Of a DNA stretch of 64,000 nucleotides, positions 9,159 through 17,001 are shown piece by piece. Location of the stretch: assembly GCA_019634595.1 (NCBI GenBank), contig JAHCBC010000004.1, positions 372,001 to 436,000 of the forward strand, read 5' to 3'. The notes beneath the pieces were generated by a model. It saw nothing but the letters and a program-made list of their open reading frames with translations. It was not told the DNA's origin and searched no databases. Origin of the DNA: Akkermansiaceae bacterium. GTDB taxonomy: Bacteria; Verrucomicrobiota; Verrucomicrobiia; Verrucomicrobiales; Akkermansiaceae. The translations under genes were made by a program, and so were the position numbers. Position 1 is the first letter of the stretch; each line of letters begins with the position of its first letter.

Positions 9159-10634
9159 ATGCAAGAACGCTACCAAATCCGCGGAAAACTCGGCCAAGGA
9201 GGTCTCGGTTCGGTCTATCGGGGCTATGACACCCGGATGAACCGGGAAGTCGCCATCAAGAGAATTTCGGCTGACGGAGATCCCGGATTACAGAAGGAGG
9301 CCACCCAGCAGCTCCAGAAAGAAGCCGGTTCCCTGGCCTCCCTCCAGCATCCCAACATTGTCACCGTGTATGATGTGGATCAGGATGCGGACGGCCCCTA
9401 TGTGGTGATGGAACTCATCACCGGCAAGACACTGGATGAGCTGGTCGAGGGCGCCCCCCTCACCTTCGAGGATTTCAAGGAACTGGCGAAGCAGACGCAG
9501 GAAGGCCTGATCGCCGCGCAGGAACTGGAGCTGGTCCACCGGGACATCAAGCCGGGCAACCTGATGCTCAACTGGCTGCCTTCCGGAAAGTTCCAGGTGA
9601 AGATCGTGGACTTCGGCCTGGCGAAGCTGATGCCCGCCCCCACCCGCCAGGAGATCGACCAAAACGACTCCGTGATGGGGTCCATCTTCTTCATGGCACC
9701 GGAGCAGTTCGAGCGCGCGCCGCTGGACCGCCGGGTGGACATGTATGCGATGGGGTGTGTGTATTATCACGCGCTGACCGGCGAGTATCCTTTCAACGGG
9801 GAAAGCGGCCTGGATGTGATGACCGCCCACCTCCACCACACGGTGGTGCCTCTTTCGGAACTCCGGCCCGACCTTCCCATCTGGCTGTGCGACTGGGTGA
9901 TGTGGCAGATGAACCGCCTGCCGGATGACCGTCCGCAGGACGCCCGCCGTTCCCTGCACGTCTTCCTCCAGAATGAGAGCGCCCCTCCGCCTCCTCCGCC
10001 GAAGGAAAAGCCACCAGGCCCACAGGCTCCGGGCGTGAAACGTCCGGGTGCCCCCGCCGCGAAACAGATCCCCACGGGGCCGGTCAAAAACAGCACACCC
10101 GTCGCCAAGACCCAGAGCGCGCCACGGACGCTGACGCCTCCGGAAGGTTTCAAGCCGAGCGTCCACACGTCTTCCGTTTTTGTCGGTGACAGCTTGGTTC
10201 CGGCACCGGACACCACCCTGCCGCCGCGGCCCACGACCTCCATGGTGGAGGTGAAGAAAGCCTCCGCCGCCCCAACGTCCCGCATGGCATCCCCTGCCAA
10301 GGTGACGCCCACCGCTCCTGCATCCCGGCCTGCCGCCACGCCTGCCAAGGTGACCCCGACCGCTCCCGCAGCCCGGCCTGCCGCCACCGCGGCAAAAGTC
10401 ACACCGACCGCCCCAACGGTCCGCGGGGGTTCCGCCCCACAGGCCACCGCCGCCGCCCCTACTGTCCGCGCCGCTCCGACCGCCGCCGGCCCCGGCACCC
10501 GTCCGGCCGCCTACGTGCCGGTCCCCGCGAAGCCAAAGAAGCAGATGAAGCAGAGCGAGAAGACGGCCCTCTGGATCGCCGCGGGACTCATCGCCGCCTT
10601 CATCGCCTTCCTCATTTTCAAGTTCGGCGGGTGA
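9159..10634 (+). CDS. Membrane-anchored serine/threonine protein kinase (PknB-like)
   Basis: This is a Hanks-type kinase that phosphorylates Ser/Thr on unknown substrates at the inner membrane. The glycine loop GQGGLGSVY lies at residues 12-20, the ATP lysine in VAIKRI is K34, the catalytic loop HRDIKPGN starts near 127, DFGLAK near 150, and an APEQF motif follows. The kinase domain ends near residue 275. A long Pro/Ala/Thr-rich linker (about 280-460) follows, with three imperfect copies of a unit like AKVTPTAPAARPAA. One C-terminal membrane helix (about 468-488) follows, with only a few residues beyond it. There is therefore no large extracytoplasmic sensor, so the linker may be the regulatory or docking part. 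No phosphatase gene is adjacent. Confidence 0.93.
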   Translation: MQERYQIRGKLGQGGLGSVYRGYDTRMNREVAIKRISADGDPGLQKEATQQLQKEAGSLASLQHPNIVTVYDVDQDADGPYVVMELITGKTLDELVEGAPLTFEDFKELAKQTQEGLIAAQELELVHRDIKPGNLMLNWLPSGKFQVKIVDFGLAKLMPAPTRQEIDQNDSVMGSIFFMAPEQFERAPLDRRVDMYAMGCVYYHALTGEYPFNGESGLDVMTAHLHHTVVPLSELRPDLPIWLCDWVMWQMNRLPDDRPQDARRSLHVFLQNESAPPPPPPKEKPPGPQAPGVKRPGAPAAKQIPTGPVKNSTPVAKTQSAPRTLTPPEGFKPSVHTSSVFVGDSLVPAPDTTLPPRPTTSMVEVKKASAAPTSRMASPAKVTPTAPASRPAATPAKVTPTAPAARPAATAAKVTPTAPTVRGGSAPQATAAAPTVRAAPTAAGPGTRPAAYVPVPAKPKKQMKQSEKTALWIAAGLIAAFIAFLIFKFGG

Positions 10635-10641
10635 CCGCGCC

Positions 10642-11817
10642 TCAAGGCGTGTAGACCTGCACTGGCCCCACTCCCAGCCCTTGGACACGCCGGAGTTTCT
10701 CCACGGCCTTCTTGAGAGCTGTGGCAGCCGCCATCGCCTCCTCCATGGTATTGAGGAGGGAAAAACTGATGCGGAGACTGCTTTTCGCGAGTTCTTCGGG
10801 GATGCCCATCGCCAGTTGGACATGGGATGGCTTTTGCTTGCCGGTCATGCAGGCGGAACCGGCCGAACAGGCCACACCCGCGTCATCCAGCAGAATGAGC
10901 AACCCCGCCGCCTCGCAGCCATCGAAGGAAAGGTGACACGTGTTCGGCAGGCGATGCTCCCGCGTACCGTTGGGTGTCACGCCGTGGATCTCTTCCAGAA
11001 CCTTTGCTTCGAAAGCATCGCGGATTTCTTCCACCCGCCCCAAAGTCCCGTCTTCCGCAGCCCGTTTCATCGCCACGGCGGCAGCTCCCATGCCCACGAT
11101 CCCCGGGACATTCTCCGTTCCGCTGCGTCTGCCCGCTTCCTGTCCTCCACCGGACAGCAGGGGGGTGAATCTCAGGCCTTTCCTGATCCATAGCGCACCG
11201 ACGCCCTTCGGACCGTGGAATTTGTGCGCGGAGATGGAAAGCATGTCCGCCCCCATGGCGGCCAATCCCGGCCCGGTCTTGCCAGCAGCCTGGATGGCAT
11301 CCGAGTGGAATGGCACCCCTTTTTCCTTGGCCAACCGCACCAATCCGGCGAGCGGCTGGATCACGCCCGTTTCGTTGTTCGCCGCCATCACGGAGGCGAA
11401 AGCGGCACCATCCAGCAGCGCGGAAAATTTCTCCGGGATCACCCGGCCTCCGGCATCCACCGGTGCCAGCCTCACCTCACGAGCCAGCGTTTCAACGAAT
11501 CTCAGCACCGCGCTGTGTTCGATGGCTGAAACAACCACCGCCCCCTCCCCGGTCAGCCGGTGCAGGGACCATAGTGCGGTGTTCACACTCTCCGTCCCAC
11601 CGCCGGTGAAGACGATCTCCTCCGCATCCGCACCCAGCAGATCCGCCACCTGTCCACGGGCCAGATCAATGGCCTTCCGGGCCTGTTTCGCCCCTGCATA
11701 CGCGCCGGATGGATTCGGGAAACCATCGCGCAGCCACGGCAGCATCGCGTCCAGCACCTCCGGCAGAAGTGGCGTCGTCGCGTTGGCGTCCAGATAGATC
11801 ACCCCCGCAGCTTCCAT
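10642..11817 (-). CDS. Cysteine desulfurase (NifS/IscS family)
   Basis: This PLP enzyme converts cysteine to alanine and passes persulfide sulfur on to Fe-S clusters or thiolated tRNA. The 391-residue protein begins with the family N-terminus IYLDANATTPL. It has the PLP lysine in SAHKFHGPKG (K199), the PLP phosphate region FTGGGTESVN (70-79) and the mobile catalytic cysteine in GSACMTGKQKPS (C323, with C318 nearby). No iscU, iscR or suf genes are next to it, so its sulfur acceptor is unknown. It converges with the kinase gene and lies head to tail with the membrane protease upstream (30-bp gap), so those two may be co-transcribed. Confidence 0.92.
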   Translation of the reverse strand: MEAAGVIYLDANATTPLLPEVLDAMLPWLRDGFPNPSGAYAGAKQARKAIDLARGQVADLLGADAEEIVFTGGGTESVNTALWSLHRLTGEGAVVVSAIEHSAVLRFVETLAREVRLAPVDAGGRVIPEKFSALLDGAAFASVMAANNETGVIQPLAGLVRLAKEKGVPFHSDAIQAAGKTGPGLAAMGADMLSISAHKFHGPKGVGALWIRKGLRFTPLLSGGGQEAGRRSGTENVPGIVGMGAAAVAMKRAAEDGTLGRVEEIRDAFEAKVLEEIHGVTPNGTREHRLPNTCHLSFDGCEAAGLLILLDDAGVACSAGSACMTGKQKPSHVQLAMGIPEELAKSSLRISFSLLNTMEEAMAAATALKKAVEKLRRVQGLGVGPVQVYTP

Positions 11818-11847
11818 CCACGGGCGATCTTTTCAAGCCAAGCCCGC

Positions 11848-12783
11848 TCAGAATTTTCCGTAGGTCCGCAACTCCTGCAGCAGGCCCTCGACCGCCCTCA
11901 CCATCACATCCCCCCACACGGCGGCATGCCGCAGCCATTCCCGCCCGAAGCCCTTGAAGCTCTCCCATGGTGCGGCGGATGCCACACACATCAGCCCCAC
12001 CAGCACCAGCAGGTTTCCGAAAAAAATCACCACCAGGGAAAGGAACGTGCCGTTCTCCTTCAGGTCCGGCTGGTCGCGCGGGATCATCCACAGGGTCCAG
12101 ACGATGTGGAAGGTCCATGTCAGCCCCATCACCCCATAAAAGGAGAGATCCCATGGCCGCGTCAGGTCGAAGAACAGCCGCAGCAATACGAAAACAACCG
12201 CCGCCACCACCGACCACAGCGGCACGAAATACGGGGACAGCGCGATGACCAGGTTGGTTTTGTTCGTGGTGATGTAGCCGCCCGAGGTGCTCACGTGGAA
12301 GCCGGTGACCTTTCCCCGGAAAAGATAGACGAACGCCGCATGGGTCAGTTCATGTCCCAGCACGTAAAGGTAGAGGAAAAACGGCTGGAAAAGCCGCGAC
12401 CAGAACCACCCGATCATGGAAACCACACCGAGCGCGAAGTAGAAGAACTCCGCGTTCCTCCAGAAATCATGCTCCATCGTCAGCGTGGAAAACTGCTGGA
12501 GAAAGGTCCAGGCCGTCACCCAGCACGGTGGCAGCAGGGCGATGGCAGCGATCCACCGCAACGTCCGCCTGGCCACGCCGGGTTGGAAATCCTCCTCCAG
12601 CGGCGCACTGCCGGCAATCGCCGCCCGAACGGATTTCATCCCCCGCCGCCCGCTGCGCTGGTTGGCATGCTCGTGGGCGCGCCGGTTCACGTCCTGCAGA
12701 GCCACCAGGAATGCCGGTCCCCTGCGTCGCTGGTTGGACCGGGACGCGGTGGAGGAGCGGGCTTTGGTGCGGGGCTTTGCCAT
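11848..12783 (-). CDS. M50-like membrane metalloprotease or related HExxH membrane protein
   Basis: The start at 12783 gives 311 residues (MAKPRTKARSS); a GTG start at 12816 would add 11. After a basic N-terminus the protein has several hydrophobic segments. It contains GHELTHAAF, an HExxH zinc motif inside a membrane segment, followed by a hydrophobic stretch with ALSPYFVPL. This arrangement is typical of intramembrane M50B-type proteases, which cleave membrane-anchored anti-sigma factors or transporters. The classical second-site NPDG-type motif is not obvious (SPY occupies the position), so activity is not assured. The hydrophilic N-terminal 70 residues are rich in Arg and Ser. No anti-sigma partner is nearby. 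Confidence 0.65.
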   Translation of the reverse strand: MAKPRTKARSSTASRSNQRRRGPAFLVALQDVNRRAHEHANQRSGRRGMKSVRAAIAGSAPLEEDFQPGVARRTLRWIAAIALLPPCWVTAWTFLQQFSTLTMEHDFWRNAEFFYFALGVVSMIGWFWSRLFQPFFLYLYVLGHELTHAAFVYLFRGKVTGFHVSTSGGYITTNKTNLVIALSPYFVPLWSVVAAVVFVLLRLFFDLTRPWDLSFYGVMGLTWTFHIVWTLWMIPRDQPDLKENGTFLSLVVIFFGNLLVLVGLMCVASAAPWESFKGFGREWLRHAAVWGDVMVRAVEGLLQELRTYGKF

Positions 12784-12896
12784 GGACAACGGGGGCCACG
12801 AGATTATTTCGGACACCTTAACAAATCAAGCGGGATCATCCCCCCACCACAGGTTCCCGTATCCTTCCGGGAGTTTGCAGCGAGAATGTTTGTCAC

Positions 12897-12912
12897 GCAC
12901 AATAAATTGTGC
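12897..12912. promoter_or_regulatory. Palindromic operator candidate for vapBC
   Basis: A perfect 16-bp palindrome, GCACAATAAATTGTGC, ends 12 bp before the vapB ATG. A partly overlapping second inverted repeat (TGTGC, 8 bp, GCACA; 12908-12925) follows. VapB antitoxins usually bind such sites to repress their own operon; binding here is inferred. Confidence 0.6.
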
Positions 12913-12924
12913 AATATGTCGCAC

Positions 12925-13125
12925 ATGGCAACCAACATCCAGCTCGATGAGAAGCTGATCTCCGAGGCCCAGAAACTTGGCAAGCACCCCTCTAAACGGG
13001 CAACTATCGAAGATGCCCTGCGTGAATACGTGCAGCGGAGGAAGCAGTTGGAGATCCTTAACCTCTTCGGGCAGATCGATTACGACGAAAACCACGATTA
13101 CAAAGCCGCAAGGGTCCGCAAATGA
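12925..13125 (+). CDS. vapB: Antitoxin VapB
   Basis: This 66-residue protein (MATNIQLDEKLI onward) matches the short VapB antitoxin class: an N-terminal ribbon-helix-helix-like DNA-binding part with KRATIEDALREYVQRRK (about 25-41), and a C-terminal tail (LNLFGQIDYDENHDY) that would lie across the VapC active site. An upstream in-frame ATG at 12886 would add 13 residues, but it would place the palindromic operator inside the gene, so I prefer 12925. It overlaps vapC by four bases (ATGA), the usual arrangement for coupled antitoxin and toxin synthesis. Autoregulation through the palindrome is likely. Confidence 0.85.
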   Translation: MATNIQLDEKLISEAQKLGKHPSKRATIEDALREYVQRRKQLEILNLFGQIDYDENHDYKAARVRK

Positions 13126-13523
13126 GGGTGATCGTCGACACTTCGGTTTGGTCACTGGCGCTTCGGCGCAAGGTTGTCATGGAGTCCGCCCATGTAGGCC
13201 TGCTCAAAGATCTCATCCAGGACGGGAGGGTCGTCCTGCTGGGGGCAATCCGCCAGGAACTTCTCTCCGGTATCCGGCATCCGGAGCAGTTTGAGCACTT
13301 GCGCTCCCAGCTGCGATCCTTCCCGGAAGCGCCGGTCGAAATCGAAGATCATGAAGCGGCGGCCGGTCACTTCAATGCCTGCATGGCTGCGGGGATCCAG
13401 GGAAGTTCCATCGACTACCTGATATGTGCCTACGCAACACGGCGGAACTTCCAGATCCTGACCACCGATCCGGATTTCAGACACTTCTCCAAACATATTC
13501 CCATTTCTTTGCTCGATCCGTGA
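13122..13523 (+). CDS. vapC: Toxin VapC, PIN-domain ribonuclease
   Basis: VapC toxins are Mg-dependent endoribonucleases that cut tRNA or rRNA when the antitoxin is lost. The 133-residue protein shows the PIN acidic set in order: D6 in VDTSVW, E46 in RQELLSG, D98 in SIDYLICA, and D116/D118 in TTDPDF. All catalytic positions are present, so it looks active. Length is normal. It pairs with the overlapping vapB. The target RNA cannot be predicted from sequence. The pair sits alone between a protease and a peptidase gene, as expected for a mobile stress or defence module. Confidence 0.92.
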   Translation: MRVIVDTSVWSLALRRKVVMESAHVGLLKDLIQDGRVVLLGAIRQELLSGIRHPEQFEHLRSQLRSFPEAPVEIEDHEAAAGHFNACMAAGIQGSSIDYLICAYATRRNFQILTTDPDFRHFSKHIPISLLDP

Positions 13524-13642
13524 ACCACACGGAGACCGTTTGCGATCGCGCAAGGCAGCGGTCGCAGCGCCATGTGAAAACATACGGGTGAAGCTCTCAC
13601 CCCGCCCTTGCCAGCCGCCTCTGAGTTGCTTGGAATGTTGCC

Positions 13643-14719
13643 GTGACCAAAGACGACAAGGATTTCCTCTTCACCCTTCTTTCCACCCCCAGCCCCACAG
13701 GATTCGAGATGCCGGGGCAGAGGGTCTGGGCCTCCTACATCCGGAAACACGCGGCCTCCGTGGAGTGCGACGCCTACGGCTCCACCTGGGCGACACTGCC
13801 AGGCAAATCAAAGAAGATCATCATGCTGGAGGCCCATGCCGATGAGATCGGCTACATGGTGAAACACATCGACGAGCGGGGTTTCCTGCGGATCGACCGC
13901 GTCGGAGGATCTGACGCGGCCACCGCACGGGGACGCCGCCTGAATATCCTGGGCGACAAGGGTCCGGTGCCCGCCATCATCGGCAACACCGCCATCCACC
14001 TCCGTCGTGATGACGCGGGCCATGAAAAAGCGCCTCTCGTCCATGACCTGTGGGTGGATGTGGGAGCGTGCAGCCCGCTGGAAGTCGCCGCGCTGGGCAT
14101 CCGTCCCGGCCACCCGGCCGTCTATCAGGATGAGCCGATGCAGATGACGGAGAAGCGCTTGGTCAGCCGTGCACTGGATAACCGCATCGGCGGCTACATC
14201 ATCGCCCAGGTGATGAAAAAGATCGCAGCCGGGAAGAAGAAGCCCGCCTTCACCCTGCTCTGCCTGAATGCCGTGCAGGAGGAGATCGGCGGTCATGGCG
14301 CAATGATGGCCAGCTACCGCCTGAAGCCGGACGCCTGCGTCTGCCTGGACGTGACCCACGCGACCGACACCCCGGGAATCGACCATACCAAACACGGCCA
14401 CGTGAAGCTCGGTCACGGCCCATCCCTCACCCACGGCACCTCGAACCACCCGCATGTGGTGAAACGTCTGATCGAAACGGCGGAGTCGAAACACATCCCC
14501 GTCCAGCACGAGGCCAGCAGCCGCTTCACCGGCACGGACACGGACAAGATCTTCCATAGCCGCGAGGGCATCCCCAGCGCCCTCGTCTCCCTGCCGCTTC
14601 GCTGCATGCACTCCGTGGTGGAGACGGCGGACATGGAGGACATCGCCAACACCATTGCGTTGCTCACCGGCTTCGTTCTTTCCCTTTCGGAGAAAGATAC
14701 CTTCCACCAAGCTCTCTGA
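13643..14719 (+). CDS. M42 family metallopeptidase (glutamyl aminopeptidase/deblocking aminopeptidase type)
   Basis: M42 enzymes are cytosolic, multimeric di-metal aminopeptidases that trim short peptides. The GTG start at 13643 gives 358 residues. Metal-site motifs are visible: H65 in EAHADEIGY, the bridging Asp in RALDNRIGGY (about 178), the catalytic Glu pair in VQEEIGGHGA (about 213-214), and a later DVTHATDTPG (about 235) plus a C-terminal H in LRCMHSVVE. This order matches FrvX/PepA-like M42 peptidases. It is transcribed alone between vapBC and a PEP-CTERM gene. Substrate preference cannot be read from the sequence; some relatives were once named endoglucanase M. Confidence 0.92.
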   Translation: MTKDDKDFLFTLLSTPSPTGFEMPGQRVWASYIRKHAASVECDAYGSTWATLPGKSKKIIMLEAHADEIGYMVKHIDERGFLRIDRVGGSDAATARGRRLNILGDKGPVPAIIGNTAIHLRRDDAGHEKAPLVHDLWVDVGACSPLEVAALGIRPGHPAVYQDEPMQMTEKRLVSRALDNRIGGYIIAQVMKKIAAGKKKPAFTLLCLNAVQEEIGGHGAMMASYRLKPDACVCLDVTHATDTPGIDHTKHGHVKLGHGPSLTHGTSNHPHVVKRLIETAESKHIPVQHEASSRFTGTDTDKIFHSREGIPSALVSLPLRCMHSVVETADMEDIANTIALLTGFVLSLSEKDTFHQAL

Positions 14720-14788
14720 CCCCCCCTAAAAGAACCATACCCGGAGCCTTGCCACTCCCCACGCCGGTCGATAAAGAGATTAAAACCC

Positions 14789-15709
14789 ATGAAATCTCAA
14801 CTCTTCCGGCGATATCTGCTCTCGCTTCTGCCCCTTGCCTGCTCGCTTTCCGAGACCCGGGCGGCGCTTCTGCTCTACGAAGGCTTCGAAGGATACAGCA
14901 CATCCGGCTTCCTCAACGGCCAGCTGGTCAGCAGCTCGACCATCGGTTTCTCGGGCACCTGGGGAGGGAACACGGCCTCCTTAAGCGCCGGCAACATCAA
15001 CGCCAACAGCCTCAGTTTCAACAGTCTTCTACCCACCAGCGGCGGCTCTTACGTCAACACGGGTGGCACTGTCGTCCTCGGCTCCACGCTTGCCTTGGGG
15101 TCATCCCTCTCCGGCACCATCTGGATGAGCCACCTCATCCGCTTCAACGGAAACCACAGCACTTCGAGCAGCTCCGGCTTCGAAGTCCGCATCGGTGACA
15201 CCGCTGGAGGGTCGGATGTCGTACGCTTCCGTACCTTCGCCGACACCCGCACCGGAACCAGCAACGTGATTGGCACCGATTACAACACCGGCAGCCTGAC
15301 GGCCATCGGGGATTCCACCGATGCTCCACTCGCGACCAATACCACCTACATCATGATCAGTTCCTTTACCAACGTGGCGGGAACTTCGGGCAGCGGCACC
15401 GCCACAGTATGGGCGCTCACCTCGGCCCAGTTCCAGACCATGATGGAATCCCCCCTCGGTGCGGAGACCTATCTGACAGATGCCACAGCCGGGCAATATG
15501 CGGCAAAAGCCACCAACACCGACGCTGTCAAATCCACCGACCAGATCGAGTCGGGTGACTTCCTCCAGATCGTCAACGTTGGCAATAACATCCAGCTCGA
15601 TGAAATCCGTCTGGGCACCACCCTCGCGGATGTCATCCCCGAACCCAGCTCCGCCCTGCTCGCCTTCTCCGGCATCGCCCTCCTCATCCGGCGATCCCGC
15701 AGATCCTGA
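14789..15709 (+). CDS. PEP-CTERM sorted surface protein, lectin-like
   Basis: This secreted 306-residue protein has a signal peptide (basic MKSQLFRRY, hydrophobic core, cleavage near residue 26 after ETRA). A Ser/Thr/Gly-rich beta-type body follows, starting ALLLYEGFEGY. It ends in a PEP-CTERM signal: VIPEPSS, a short hydrophobic helix and the basic tail RRSRRS. PEP-CTERM proteins are processed by an exosortase and held on the envelope or in exopolysaccharide. The body resembles the jellyroll-like repeats common in verrucomicrobial PEP-CTERM proteins; no catalytic motif is visible. No exosortase gene is in the window. Confidence 0.85.
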   Translation: MKSQLFRRYLLSLLPLACSLSETRAALLLYEGFEGYSTSGFLNGQLVSSSTIGFSGTWGGNTASLSAGNINANSLSFNSLLPTSGGSYVNTGGTVVLGSTLALGSSLSGTIWMSHLIRFNGNHSTSSSSGFEVRIGDTAGGSDVVRFRTFADTRTGTSNVIGTDYNTGSLTAIGDSTDAPLATNTTYIMISSFTNVAGTSGSGTATVWALTSAQFQTMMESPLGAETYLTDATAGQYAAKATNTDAVKSTDQIESGDFLQIVNVGNNIQLDEIRLGTTLADVIPEPSSALLAFSGIALLIRRSRRS

Positions 15710-15770
15710 CAAGTCCGGCTGAAATCTTTCCCTCTCCTTCCGCTCTGCCAACCTCCCTGATCCATCCGGC

Positions 15771-16865
15771 GTGAAATCCATCTTCCTCTCCCTTCTCCTC
15801 ACCACCTTCCTTCCCGCCGCCACCATCGAAACCGTCGCCGGAAACGGCAGGGAGGGCTATGATGGTGACGGTGCCTCCGCGAAAAGCGCGACGCTGAACC
15901 AGCCGTTCGGCGTCATCGTGGGCCCGGACAAGGACATCTGGTTCACAGACACGAACAACCACGTGATCCGCCGCATTTCCCACAAGGATGGAAAGATCAG
16001 CACGGTGGTGGGCACCGGGCAAAAGGGCTACACGGGAGATGGCGGCCCGGCGGACAAGGCAACGCTCAATGAACCTTATGAAGTCCGCTTCGACCGGGAG
16101 GGGAATCTCTTCTGGGTGGAGCGCCTGAACCACATCGTCCGGAAGATGGATGCGAAATCCGGGAAGGTCACCACCATCGCCGGCACCGGCAAGGCGGGCT
16201 TCTCCGGGGATGGCGGTCCCGCTGACAAGGCGCAGATGAACCAGCCGCACTCCATCCAGTTCGACAAGGACTTCGCGAACCTCCTGATCTGCGACATCTC
16301 CAACAACCGCATCCGCGCCGTGGACATGAAGACCGGCACCATCTCCACCTGGTGCGGCAACGGCAAAAAGGACGCCACTCCGGACGGGGCGAAGGTCGGT
16401 CCGGAGGTACCGCTCAAGGGACCGCGTGCCCTCGACATCGCCCCGAACGGTGATCTCTGGCTGGCCCTCCGCGAGGGTAACGCCGTCTACCGCATCGATG
16501 CGAACTCACTGCATCTGGAGCATGTCGCTGGCACCGGCAAGTCCGGTTTCACCGGCAACGGCGGCCCCGCGAAGGAAGCCACGCTTTCCGGACCGAAGGG
16601 CGTCGCCATTTCTCCGGATGGAAAGATGATCTATCTGGCGGACACGGAGTCACACACCGTCCGTGCCATCAACCTCAACAACTCCCCCGCCACGCTGGAA
16701 CTCATCGCCGGAGACGGCAAGAAAGGCGACGGCCCGGACTCCCCGGACCCACTGAAGTGCCGCATGGCCCGGCTGCACGGCATCGGCATCGATCCCGCAA
16801 ACGGCGATCTCTATATCGGCGACAGCGAGACGCACAAGGTGCGCGTGGTGAGATTCGGGAAGTGA
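15771..16865 (+). CDS. Secreted NHL-repeat six-bladed beta-propeller protein
   Basis: The GTG start at 15771 gives 364 residues with a signal peptide (about 1-18, ending LPAA). Six NHL-type units follow, each opening with a GxGxxGxxGDG-like turn and a LNxPxGI/V segment, for example GTGQKGYTGDGGPADKATLN near 84 and GTGKSGFTGNGGPAKEATLS near 258. Six units would make one complete propeller. Proteins of this kind are abundant in Verrucomicrobiota and Acidobacteriota; they are taken as secreted binding scaffolds, or occasionally lactonase-like enzymes. No metal-binding lactonase set is obvious. It lies 136 bp before the PVC-type dehydrogenase on the same strand and may act in the same periplasmic process. 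Confidence 0.88.
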   Translation: MKSIFLSLLLTTFLPAATIETVAGNGREGYDGDGASAKSATLNQPFGVIVGPDKDIWFTDTNNHVIRRISHKDGKISTVVGTGQKGYTGDGGPADKATLNEPYEVRFDREGNLFWVERLNHIVRKMDAKSGKVTTIAGTGKAGFSGDGGPADKAQMNQPHSIQFDKDFANLLICDISNNRIRAVDMKTGTISTWCGNGKKDATPDGAKVGPEVPLKGPRALDIAPNGDLWLALREGNAVYRIDANSLHLEHVAGTGKSGFTGNGGPAKEATLSGPKGVAISPDGKMIYLADTESHTVRAINLNNSPATLELIAGDGKKGDGPDSPDPLKCRMARLHGIGIDPANGDLYIGDSETHKVRVVRFGK

Positions 16866-17001
16866 GCCACCGGAGACCTTCAGTGGGTCTGCTTATCTTT
16901 CGGAAGCATTCTTCGATGTTCTTCCGTCGTCCGGTGCTTCCGCTGGAAGACATGATTGAACGGGCTGGTATCGGCGTCATATCCAACCCTTACGTTCCGC
17001 C

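Noticed and set aside
9288..10823. Long minus-strand reading frame (511 residues) antisense to the kinase
   Set aside because: It is Arg/His/Gly-rich shadow coding with no domain, opposite a gene with complete kinase motifs.
11926..13125. 399-residue plus-strand frame running into vapB
   Set aside because: The first part is antisense to the M50-like gene; only the last 66 residues, from 12925, are VapB.
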